Assembly (NCBI GenBank): GCA_014381825.1 | Contig: JACNKX010000058.1 | Coordinates: 172,162 to 236,161, forward strand | Length of the DNA stretch: 64,000 nucleotides | From: Planctomycetota bacterium | GTDB taxonomy: Bacteria; Planctomycetota; Planctomycetia; Pirellulales; Pirellulaceae | Direction of reading: 5' to 3' | In this document: positions 29,701 through 36,654 of the stretch, one piece after another | Layout of the letters: the number at the start of each line of letters is the position of its first letter | Position numbering within the stretch: the stretch's first letter is position 1 | The notes under the pieces: model-generated | The model's input: the letters and a program-made list of their open reading frames with translations, nothing else | Database searches by the model: none | What the model was told of the DNA's origin: nothing | Made by a program: the position numbers and the translations under genes

Positions 29701-30545
29701 AACAGAGCCTTCGAGAACAGTTCGTAGCCTGCATCGTCGAGATGAACACCATTGATCGTAAGGTCCGATCCAAGACTCTCCATCGCTGTTTTCGTTGCAC
29801 TGAACGTGTCGACGTAGCCAAGTCGCTGCTGCTGGGCGACCGCTTTGATTGCATCGACATACCTCTGAATCCGATCGTTGTTCAAATCAGCAGCCGCAAC
29901 GGCTTCGACATTTTCGTTAGCGATAGGCGAGACGAGAATGATTCGCGGAGCTGATTCATCGTTGAATGCCTTCGCTTTGATACTCTTCGCAAAGTTCGAC
30001 AACGAGTCCTTGAATGAATCAACTCCTTCCTCGCCGGCAAACGATTCGTTAAACCCGAACGCCGCGAAGACAACATCGATTCGCTCATGCCTCAAGTGTT
30101 GCTCGAGATCAGCGAAGTTGGCTGGCCGAGGTTGTGTACTTGGCGTGTCGGCGGACCAAGCGAGATTGCGGACGACCAATTGGTGGTCGGGGAACTGCTG
30201 ATGAAGGAACGTTTCGAAGTAGCCAAAGAACTGCGATCGTTCGAACAGCGTGTTCCCGATCAACGCGATTCGATCCCCTTTGTTCAGTCGCAAGGGGAGA
30301 TCCGTGATGATCGGCTCGGTGTCCTTCGCTCGCGGTGCGGTCTTCGCGTAGATGCCATACTGCTGAAGTTCTGGATCACGGTCCAGGACGGGTTTCCCCG
30401 TCTTTTCGTTTTTCGCGTCGACCAACTTCGACGCATTGTCGTTTCGTTTCTTCTTCTTTTTCTTGTCAGCTCCGCGTAGTGCAACGGCGGTTATGAACAA
30501 GAGACAACACAAGAACGCAGCGACAGCGGCGACACGAAACTTCAT
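26748..30545 (-). CDS. Giant secreted SGNH / PVC membrane-bound dehydrogenase / HEAT / cupredoxin / cytochrome c fusion
   Basis: A 1265-residue exported protein. Order: signal helix (about 5-25), SGNH-like hydrolase (about 70-285; GNTLFERSQ in place of GDS, FGFNES, NGVHLDDAGY), a propeller matching the PVC putative membrane-bound dehydrogenase family (about 390-790; metal-like loops DVDGDGKAD and DTDGDGKAD), HEAT repeats (about 800-960), a cupredoxin-like part (about 985-1110; NPDATNHNLLIVQ), and a C-terminal heme-binding domain with CNQCH near residue 1127. The family is typical of planctomycetes and is thought to oxidise sugars or polyols with electron transfer to the attached heme. The first SGNH block lacks the usual Ser, so that hydrolase may be inactive. 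Confidence 0.9.
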   Translation of the reverse strand: MKFRVAAVAAFLCCLLFITAVALRGADKKKKKKRNDNASKLVDAKNEKTGKPVLDRDPELQQYGIYAKTAPRAKDTEPIITDLPLRLNKGDRIALIGNTLFERSQFFGYFETFLHQQFPDHQLVVRNLAWSADTPSTQPRPANFADLEQHLRHERIDVVFAAFGFNESFAGEEGVDSFKDSLSNFAKSIKAKAFNDESAPRIILVSPIANENVEAVAAADLNNDRIQRYVDAIKAVAQQQRLGYVDTFSATKTAMESLGSDLTINGVHLDDAGYELFSKALFRGAIGQPAPKTNELIRQVVIDKNRQYNRRYRPVNTFYYTGDRNKSYGYLDFLPAMRNFEIMAENRDARIWQIAQGKSTSTEIDDSNVPPLPPTQESRGANEWISAAEELKAFKIDPRFDVNLFAGEEEFPDIAAPIQMRWDSAGRLWVSCSTTYPHVYPGNEPDDKIVILEDVDGDGKADKSTVFAEGLHIPLSFEFGDGGVYVSEQPDLTFLKDTDGDGKADLRRRVLTGFGTEDSHHSLHDFAWTPDGDLIFRESIFHHSQVETPYGPVRQQNSGWFRFEPRSQRLTSFGTYHSTNPWGVTFDDWGQHVASHPIYAAAFHSLDPPYPQQHPKPVGLQAYSGTCGQEFVDFKTFPEELQGGFIKVRYKPTNRVEIHKWVETDFGFNEEYVSDLIFSTNLSFIPVDLRYGPRGAMYVCDWYNPVKGHAQYSLRDERRDRHSGRIWRITAKDRPLEDPPRIAGASIRELLDLLKRDEYRYRYWAKRELRERDATTVKHALDDWVASLDASDPRFRHHQMEAIWGYRNVNAVNSDLLREVLECDNHHARAAATQQLRYWHPQMPDAVELLRTSVNDSSGIVRMEGVIAASYIGTRDALEAALDVFLRPHDQHLTYAITCSLRSEALRRHWENDPAFDVAKQLKRASRTQVLKEPTPSAVQAEYDTQKNLKVVRIGCMPERMRYTVSQFAVTPGQPVKIVFSNPDATNHNLLIVQPGALEEVGMAANAMAKDPKNANSDFIPEEKRSLIIEASPMIGPTRKTQVHVLRFQAPTDPGIYPFVCTFPGHWVVMKGDMVVAKDLADVEAMLAARKPSIVKEWTLADFAELKTEHDEQSIMRGMQAFEKARCNQCHVVAGHGIKLGPDLTDVAKRLKGDKLLKQILEPSSEINKEYQTYQFLLANGKLVSGVIAKEDASNYHVITNLLIPTGITKVRKRDIDEKITSKISAMPPGMANVLTAEEIQNLLAFLESGGYKLPAHLQHQHKHD

Positions 30546-30658
30546 TCTTCAACCTTCCTGGATCAAGTTGCATGCAAACTGGCAGCAACGGGAGCGATAG
30601 CGAACGAAAGCACTATCCTAATCGCCGTTCGCCGCGAAGTGGACACCCTGCAACGCGA

Positions 30659-31537
30659 TTACGGCTTTTGCGTCGCCGCCGCGAGATCCGAAGCTGTCAG
30701 CCGACTCCCATCTCGAATCTGTGCAAGGGATTCATAAGTTTTGCCGTCGATCCCTTCGGATATGAAGTGAATCGAACCATCCACCATCGCGAACTGAACT
30801 CCACGGGGATGCCAACTGAGAAAGCCGTTGCCTTGAGTTGCGTCATTCAAGAGCAAGTCCCGACGGCAAATTCCAGCGACTGAAGTGCCGTCGCCCTGGT
30901 TGCCATAACGGTTTACGGACCGCATCCAAATTGCCCCAAATTCGCTCTTGCGAGTCATCGACCGTTCACCGACTAGAAAAGTAAACTCGGTGCCATCTTC
31001 GATGTCCGCAAATCGAACGTCGCTGTTCATGCCAAACACACCATTACCCGAATCGTCAATTGAATTCGACACGTGACGAACCGCTCCTCCATGAACTGCA
31101 ACGTACTCGCTACGCGAGTAGCCAGCATAGAACGGGTTATAGTCGGGGCCGGATGCCGAAGGGCAGTGATACGGATGAAATACGATGTCGTGTTCAGTTT
31201 GGCTTGAAGGCGGAAATCTGCAACTGCAGAGTTGATCGTAGATCGCGCTTCATTCCAAGAACGGAATGATCATCACTGACCAAGCCCACGAATCCGCACC
31301 GCTCGGATCGTCGGGGTGCGCCGCCAGCCATCCTGACGGTAGCCTCTTGTAAGTGTCGTGATAGTTGTGGAATGCAAATGCAACTTGCTTGAGATTGTTC
31401 GAGCAGCTCATCCGTCGCGCCGCTTCGCGTGCACTTTGAACTGCTGGAACGAGCAAGCCGACTAACGTGGCAACGACGCCCATAATGACAACAGCTTCGA
31501 TTCTGGAGAAGCCGGAATTGCGATTGCGTAATGACAT
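30659..31537 (-). pseudogene. DUF1559 pseudopilin-like gene with one in-frame UGA (pseudogene or recoded)
   Basis: The start at 31537 follows a GGAG site. Residues 1-30 form a type IV pilin-like leader: a charged start, G|FSRIEA with the conserved Glu+5, then a hydrophobic helix. Then comes the DUF1559 pattern SCSNNLKQ and a Tyr/Pro-rich part. A TGA at 31252-31250 interrupts ...MIIPFLE. The same frame stays open after it, SAIYDQL..., and carries the rest of a DUF1559 domain, including GVFGMNSD and the perfect H-X9-DG motif (HPRGVQFAMVDG), up to TAA at 30659. The whole gene is 293 codons. Either a nonsense mutation broke the gene or UGA is read as an amino acid. A small hairpin (31217-31230) follows the UGA. 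Confidence 0.6.
31217..31230 (-). promoter_or_regulatory. Candidate SECIS-like hairpin after the DUF1559 UGA
   Basis: On the minus strand TCTGC-AGTT-GCAGA forms a 5-bp perfect stem with a 4-base loop. The loop starts 25 bases after the UGA and has G as its second base. This meets the same loose bacterial SECIS rules as the hairpin of the divergent thioredoxin-like gene. The stem is short and could be chance. Confidence 0.3.
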
Positions 31538-31823
31538 GATCATTCTCCGAGTGGAGGCATCTTCGCGGCGACCTTTGAATTTTAATTGATCGGTTTTCAC
31601 ATAACCAGAGAAGAAGGAACGTTCCCAGTTGGATGGCACTATCTCGGAATAGAGACAGCCGATCGCAACCACTATCGCGCTCCCCTCGGCTAGGTGGCGA
31701 ATGTAATAAGCCACGGATAGTCTGTTGAAAATGACACGGCCCGTGCGTTAAACAAGCTAGAAGCCCGTTATGGTTGGGTGGTTGCAGGATAACGCGGCGC
31801 ATTATTCGGAGTGAAAAGAAGAT

Positions 31824-32807
31824 ATGTTTTTTCGATATTGCGTTGGTTTCGCCTTGTTGCTTTTCGCCGGTGTTGCCGGTGCGGTGGAACGATCGCCACG
31901 CATTGCTTGGTACGGTCAGCTCGCCGATGGACTCGCGGAAGCTCAACGGACGGGGCGTCCGATTCTGCTTGTCTCTGGCGCGCCGCAATGCCACGGCGTG
32001 CCAGGCATCTGGTGACCGGGCAAGCGTGGAATGGATGGGAGTTTCCTGTCCGATGAACGTGTGGTTGCGGCGTCAAGAGATTTTGTGTGCATTCGCTTGG
32101 CGACGTACGAAGACAAAGAAGAGGCCGAGTTCATGAGCGGTGTTTTCACGTCTCGGTCCGGCGCACTCGAAAATACAACCTTCGGCATTCTATCGTCCGA
32201 CGGCAAACGAAATCTCGTCATGCCCGGTCGCGGGCCGATGCATGCGTTTCGCGATGCGACCTCGATGGCAAATCGGATGAATTTGATTGCCCTTCAGCAT
32301 CCGGGCGCGAAAACGTCTCGCTGGACCGACAAGCAGTTGCCACTTATGAAATCTGTTGATGTGGCGTTGAATGTCGCAGCCTGTGATAACTTGCCAGTTT
32401 TGGTCACGTTCGCGGAGACGAAGGAACGACTTGCTGAAATCAACGAAAGCGTCATGGCCACCGCCTGGATCGAAGAAGGAGCAGGTCAGTTCGTGTGCGC
32501 CTCGACCACGGATGTGGCGAAACTTAAACCGATCCCCGGTGTTAAAGGAAGCGAAGGCGTGTTGCTGGTCGAGCCTGGTCCTTATGGCCTGTCGGGCGAG
32601 ATCCTTCGCGAGTTGCCTGCGAATGAATCGCCCATCGAGTTACGCAAGGAGTTGCTCGCGGCGGTGGCTTCCTTCGCTCGCGTCGCGCCACAATATACCG
32701 CACACATCCAACTTGGTATCCAACTTGGTTTCGATTGGGAAAGTGCCATTCCCGAGACGGATCAACAATCAATTCGCGCAAAAGAGCGAGCCCGCGGAGG
32801 GCGCTAA
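31824..32807 (+). CDS. Secreted thioredoxin-like protein with UGA at the active-site position (candidate selenoprotein)
   Basis: The frame from ATG 31824 runs to TGA at 32013-32015 and continues in the same frame to TAA at 32807, 328 codons in all including the UGA. A signal peptide (MFFRYCVGFALLLFAG, cleaved near GAVE) indicates export. The pattern around the UGA, GIW-UGA-PGKRGM ... FLSDERV ... FVCIRL, lines up with the thioredoxin-like motif W-C-x-x-[CK]-K-x-M ... F-x-D-x-x-V, so the UGA sits where the catalytic Cys would be. The second half has no clear motif. Without recoding, a 63-residue peptide would result, or translation could restart at ATG 32031. A hairpin follows the UGA (32017-32052). 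The DUF1559 gene is divergent, 286 bases away. Confidence 0.6.
32017..32052 (+). promoter_or_regulatory. Candidate SECIS-like hairpin downstream of the UGA
   Basis: Starting two bases after the UGA, CGGGCA (32017-32022) pairs with TGTCCG (32047-32052), including one G-U pair. After a one-sided bulge of five bases, GGAA (32028-32031) pairs with TTCC (32043-32046), leaving an 11-base loop TGGATGGGAGT. The loop begins 17 bases after the UGA and its second base is G. This fits the loose bacterial SECIS rules. Short stems are common by chance, so it is only suggestive. Confidence 0.35.
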
Positions 32808-32852
32808 ACGCGGCACTTCCATCACTCAACTTCTGAATCTGAGGAACAAACG

Positions 32853-33758
32853 ATGAAACGCATTGCATTCGCATTTACAGTTCTCGCTGTCGCCGGAATC
32901 GCGGTCTATTCCGCTGTCGCGCAACCACCTGGCGGTGGTCGAGGCCCGGGTGGTGGTCGAGGTCCCGGCGGTCCTGGTGGACCCGATGGCGGTCGTCCAC
33001 CGGCGCATCCGTTGGAAACAGCTTTGGACGCCGACGGCGATCATCAATTATCTGCTAAAGAAATCGAGAACGCAGTCGCGGCGATTAAGAAGCTGGACAA
33101 GAACAGCGACGGAAAAGTTGGCCCAGACGAGTTGCGACCTCAGTTTGGCGGGCGCGATGGAGGAGGCGGTCGCGGAGTCGACGGCCCAGGGCGTGGTGGC
33201 CCCGATGGTGCTGGCCGCCGACCTGGTACTGGTGGTCCCGGGCGCGCTGGAGACGCGGGTCGCGGCGGCAACTCGGGCGACGTGTTGGCTCGCGTAATGA
33301 GCTTTGACAAGAATAAGGATGGCAAGCTAACAAAGGATGAAATTCCGGAACGCATGCAAGGGTTGCTCACCCGTGGCGACGCGAATGACGACGGTGCGCT
33401 CGACAAAGAGGAACTTGCAAAGATCGCGGCCAGCTTCCAAGGCGGCGGTCGGCCTGGTGGTGATGGTGCGCAAGGTCGCGGCGCTGGCGGACGAGGGGAA
33501 GGCCGTCCTGGTGGCGGCCCCCAAGGGCGAGGCGGACCCGGTGGTCCTCCCAGTCCCGAGAGGATGATCGAACACGCGATGTCGTTCGACGCTGACGGCG
33601 ACGGGAAGCTCAGCAAGACTGAACTAACTAAATTCGCTGAAGCAATGAGTCAGCGTCGCGGTGGCCCAGGTGGGCCCGAAGGACGTGGCGGTCCCCGAGG
33701 AGGCGATCAGGGTGGTAATCGCCCAGGTACACGTCCGCAACGTCCGACTGGCGAATAA
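32853..33758 (+). CDS. Secreted EF-hand protein with Gly-rich linkers
   Basis: A signal peptide (MKRIAFAFTVLAVAGIAVYSAVA) is followed by alternating calcium-binding loops and Gly/Arg/Pro-rich linkers. Five EF-hand loops are readable: DADGDHQLSAKE, DKNSDGKVGPDE, DKNKDGKLTKDE, DANDDGALDKEE, DADGDGKLSKTE. The first three positions and the twelfth acidic residue are intact in all. Linkers are RGGPG-like repeats, so the protein is likely extended, Ca2+ binding and periplasmic or surface-exposed. Its start is 45 bases after the thioredoxin-like gene, same strand. Function beyond Ca2+ binding is unknown. Confidence 0.92.
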   Translation: MKRIAFAFTVLAVAGIAVYSAVAQPPGGGRGPGGGRGPGGPGGPDGGRPPAHPLETALDADGDHQLSAKEIENAVAAIKKLDKNSDGKVGPDELRPQFGGRDGGGGRGVDGPGRGGPDGAGRRPGTGGPGRAGDAGRGGNSGDVLARVMSFDKNKDGKLTKDEIPERMQGLLTRGDANDDGALDKEELAKIAASFQGGGRPGGDGAQGRGAGGRGEGRPGGGPQGRGGPGGPPSPERMIEHAMSFDADGDGKLSKTELTKFAEAMSQRRGGPGGPEGRGGPRGGDQGGNRPGTRPQRPTGE

Positions 33759-33780
33759 CTGACCGGATTTGGCACAACCG

Positions 33781-33821
33781 CGAGGCAAGCCGTGGGCGAA
33801 TTATGCTCGCTGCTTGCCTCG
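33781..33821 (+). other. Hairpin after the EF-hand gene
   Basis: CGAGGCAAGC (33781-33790) and GCTTGCCTCG (33812-33821) are perfect 10-base inverted arms with a 21-base loop, 22 bases after the stop. There is no T run, so intrinsic termination is doubtful. It may stabilise the 3' end. Confidence 0.5.
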
Positions 33822-33897
33822 TGCTGCCAGTTCTCGTATCGTGGTGACAACGTCGACCGGAGTTTGTTAGTAATCATAAAGAGCTGGAGCCAGAAAC

Positions 33898-34884
33898 ATG
33901 TCGAAGAACACATCGCAAAACTGTTCCGATTGCCAAGGACTTGATCGCCGTCACTTCCTGAAGACGGTTGGCGGTGCCGTAGCGGCCAGCACGGTGGCTC
34001 CTGTGTTGTTCGACAGTCGCTTTGCGCATGCGGCACCAGCCACGCAAAGGCCAGCGGAAACATCCGTTCAGCAATTCTACGAATCGTTAAGCGAGAAGCA
34101 GATGCTGAGTATTTGCTTCCCCTTCGATCATGACCTCCGCAAGAAAGTGAATGCCAACTGGCACATCACGAAGCCTTCGATCGGCGATGACTTTTACACG
34201 AAGGACCAGCGAGCCCTGATCGACACGATCGTACGAAACATCACGAGCGAAGATGGCTACGAGCGCATGATCGTCCAAATGGAAGAGGACGCCGGTGGCA
34301 TCGAAGAGTTTAGCGTTGCCGTATTCGGTGAACCGGGCAGAGGTAAGTTCGAATGGGAATTGACCGGTCGACATCTGACGCTGCGAGCCGATGGTGACAG
34401 TGTCGACAAGACAGCGTTTGGTGGGCCGATTGTGTACGGTCACGGTGAAGAGAACGTCACCGACAACATGTACCACTACCAGACAAAGCAAGTCAACGAA
34501 GTATTCAAAGCACTTGATGGAAAGCAAGCTGAACATGCCCTTGTGAAAAGAGCTCCGAAGGAGAGCGATGTGCGGGTGCAAGGTGCCAAGGGAACTTTCA
34601 GCGGTCTCTCCGTCAGCGAGTTGTCCGGCGATCAAAAGGAACTGGTCGAAGCAACGGTCAAAGTGTTACTCGCACCGTACCGCGAAGCAGATCAAACGGA
34701 AGTGATGGAGATCGTCAAAGCTGCTGGCGGAGTTGACAAACTTCACATGGCGTTCTACGAGCAAGGTGATCTCGAAGGCGACAAAGTCTGGGATATCTGG
34801 CGACTCGAAGGCCCGTCCTTTGTCTGGCACTTCCGAGGTGCCCCGCACGTGCATGCGTATATCAATATCGCCGAGCGAGTGTAG
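33898..34884 (+). CDS. Tat-exported DUF3500 family protein
   Basis: The N-terminus contains RRHFLKTVGGAVAAS, a twin-arginine signal preceded by a cysteine-containing stretch (CSDCQGLD). The mature part of about 280 residues has GRHLTLRADG, GGPIVYGHG and SFVWHFRGAPHVHAYINI, which match DUF3500, a family of unknown function often exported in planctomycetes. His residues in HVHAY may bind metal. It has its own unit: 139 bases after the EF-hand gene and before a sulfatase. Confidence 0.82.
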   Translation: MSKNTSQNCSDCQGLDRRHFLKTVGGAVAASTVAPVLFDSRFAHAAPATQRPAETSVQQFYESLSEKQMLSICFPFDHDLRKKVNANWHITKPSIGDDFYTKDQRALIDTIVRNITSEDGYERMIVQMEEDAGGIEEFSVAVFGEPGRGKFEWELTGRHLTLRADGDSVDKTAFGGPIVYGHGEENVTDNMYHYQTKQVNEVFKALDGKQAEHALVKRAPKESDVRVQGAKGTFSGLSVSELSGDQKELVEATVKVLLAPYREADQTEVMEIVKAAGGVDKLHMAFYEQGDLEGDKVWDIWRLEGPSFVWHFRGAPHVHAYINIAERV

Positions 34885-35000
34885 ACCGACGCTGGACAGA
34901 TTCGAATCCGACGCCTCGCATGGCCGCACCGCTTGGTTGGGAACGTGATTTCGCGCTGTGGACGTCTGGTCTAGTTCGGCTTGTCGCAACAATGCGTCAT

Positions 35001-35135
35001 TCATTTTCGAGAATGTCTTGATCGTGTCGCCAGCGGGACATCCAGTGGCGGATCGTCGCAGTTGGGACACGATGCGTAACGCGCGGGATCATCGCCAGCT
35101 TGGGTATAGAAGTAGCGTCGAGAAGGTACTTCCAT
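35001..35135 (-). CDS. Possible 44-residue protein with a CPNC motif (weak)
   Basis: A minus-strand frame of 44 codons starts at ATG 35135, divergent from and overlapping the sulfatase start by two bases. It reads YFYTQAGDDPARYASCPNCDDPPLD, protein-like in composition, with one Cys pair suited to a zinc ribbon. There is no ribosome site in front, and it is too short to judge codon use. It could be a remnant or chance. Confidence 0.2.
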   Translation of the reverse strand: MEVPSRRYFYTQAGDDPARYASCPNCDDPPLDVPLATRSRHSRK

Positions 35136-36597
35136 GATCTACAAACGAATGTTGCCGGTGACGTTGTGGTTAGTCTGTTTGTTTGTTGGAACTTCGCAGC
35201 TTGCGGCGAAGCGCCCGAACGTTGTCTTCATCTTGACGGACAATCACGGCGCTTGGACGTTGGGTTGTTATGGCAACCAAGACATTCGGACTCCGAACAT
35301 CGATCGACTTGCGGCGGAGGGAATGCAGTTCAATCGTGCGATGAGCAGCAATCCGGTTTGCTCGCCGACACGAGCGACGTACCTGACGGGGCTGATGCCA
35401 TCGCAACACGGGCTGCACTCGTTTCTTGACGGTAAGTACATGGTCGGCCCGGAAGCGTATTACACGCTCAGCGAGTTTGAGACATTGCCTCGTATTTTAC
35501 ACTCGGAGGGATATGTCTGTGGGCTGAGCGGCAAGTGGCACTTGGGTGCCAACATGACGCCGCAAGATGGGTTCTCGTATTGGATCACGATGGTCAGCGG
35601 CGGCACGCGAAACTTCTACGACGACATGATCATTCATGATGGCGAGATTAAGAAGACGCCCAAGTACATGACCGACCTGTGGACCGAGCATGCGGTGAAG
35701 TTCATCGAGCAGAACAAAGACGGCGAGAAGCCATTCTTCTTGTACTTGCCCTACAACGGTCCTTATTGTTTAGGCAAGTTGCTCCTTGAGCCCGCGAAGA
35801 ATCGGCATGCGGAATACTACTCCGACAAACTCCTGCCATCGTTTCCTCGCGATACCGTTCACCCGTGGCAATACAACAACAAGGACTATCACAACAACCT
35901 TGTGAGCATCCGTCGTGTCGCCGCCGAAGTTAGCGCCGTTGATGACGGTGTCGGTACCGTGATGGAGACGCTCGAGAAGTACGGGATTGACGATGATACG
36001 ATCGTGATATTCGCGGGCGATCAAGGTTGGATGGGTGGTCAAAACGGCTTCTTCGGAATGGGCGATCACACGCGACCAATCGCGGCGCATGACTTGATGA
36101 TGCAAGTTCCACTGATCATCCGCCACCCCAACGGCGTCAAGCCAGGCAAGACAGACATCATGGTCAGCAACTACGATCTACTGCCGAGCCTGCTCGAACA
36201 CATGGATCTGAAAGACCGAACCCCAACTGAGCCAAAACTGCCTGGACGCAGCTTCGCGGCCATCCTGCAAGGCGAGACAATTGATTGGGAAACGGCTATG
36301 TATTACGAGATGGAAAGTTGCCGATCGGTACGAACGGAAGACTGGAAATACGTCGCACGGCGCTCACCCGATGGCCCGACTGAGCTGTACGACATGAAGA
36401 ACGACCCGCTCGAACGATTCAATCTGTTTGGCCAGCCTGAACACATCCGTGTTCAAGCCGCGCTTGCTCAGAAATTGGACGGATTCTTCGCCGACTATGC
36501 TGACCCGCAGTACGACATCTGGAAGGGTGGTCGTAGTAAAGCCCGTCGATTGGTCGCTCCGAAAGGTCACCCAGACTACCGACCGCTGCGCAAGTAA
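35134..36597 (+). CDS. Secreted sulfatase
   Basis: Hydrolyses a sulfate ester, probably of a marine polysaccharide, outside the cytoplasm. Signal peptide MIYKRMLPVTLWLVCLFVG, cut near QLAA. The formylglycine site is C-S-P-T-R with Cys76, which needs an FGE-type maturase encoded elsewhere. Metal ligands are in ILTDNHGAW and VIFAGDQGWMGG, with SGKWHLG typical of the family. The 487-residue length is normal. The substrate cannot be predicted from sequence. The gene stands alone with a promoter region in front. Confidence 0.94.
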   Translation: MIYKRMLPVTLWLVCLFVGTSQLAAKRPNVVFILTDNHGAWTLGCYGNQDIRTPNIDRLAAEGMQFNRAMSSNPVCSPTRATYLTGLMPSQHGLHSFLDGKYMVGPEAYYTLSEFETLPRILHSEGYVCGLSGKWHLGANMTPQDGFSYWITMVSGGTRNFYDDMIIHDGEIKKTPKYMTDLWTEHAVKFIEQNKDGEKPFFLYLPYNGPYCLGKLLLEPAKNRHAEYYSDKLLPSFPRDTVHPWQYNNKDYHNNLVSIRRVAAEVSAVDDGVGTVMETLEKYGIDDDTIVIFAGDQGWMGGQNGFFGMGDHTRPIAAHDLMMQVPLIIRHPNGVKPGKTDIMVSNYDLLPSLLEHMDLKDRTPTEPKLPGRSFAAILQGETIDWETAMYYEMESCRSVRTEDWKYVARRSPDGPTELYDMKNDPLERFNLFGQPEHIRVQAALAQKLDGFFADYADPQYDIWKGGRSKARRLVAPKGHPDYRPLRK

Positions 36598-36654
36598 TTG
36601 GTACTGCCGGATATCGTCAGCTGAAGAATGAGAGCTGTTGACGGCGCCAAAATT

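Noticed and set aside
31250..31714. Longer start of the DUF1559 gene at 31714
   Set aside because: Residues before 31537 have no pilin-like character, while the ATG at 31537 gives a normal short pilin leader after GGAG.
32031..32807. A separate gene starting at ATG 32031
   Set aside because: It has no signal peptide, no good ribosome site, and continues the frame of the 31824 gene exactly after one UGA; a single interrupted gene is simpler.
30659..32807. Reassignment of TGA to an amino acid in the whole genome
   Set aside because: Many intact genes here end in TGA (for example at 4699, 18509 and 45486), so TGA is a working stop codon.
33781..33821. Intrinsic terminator after the EF-hand gene
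   Set aside because: The stem is perfect but no T run follows; kept only as a hairpin.
34890..34930. tRNA-like TTCGAAT sequence
   Set aside because: No flanking complementary T-stem, anticodon arm or acceptor stem could be built.
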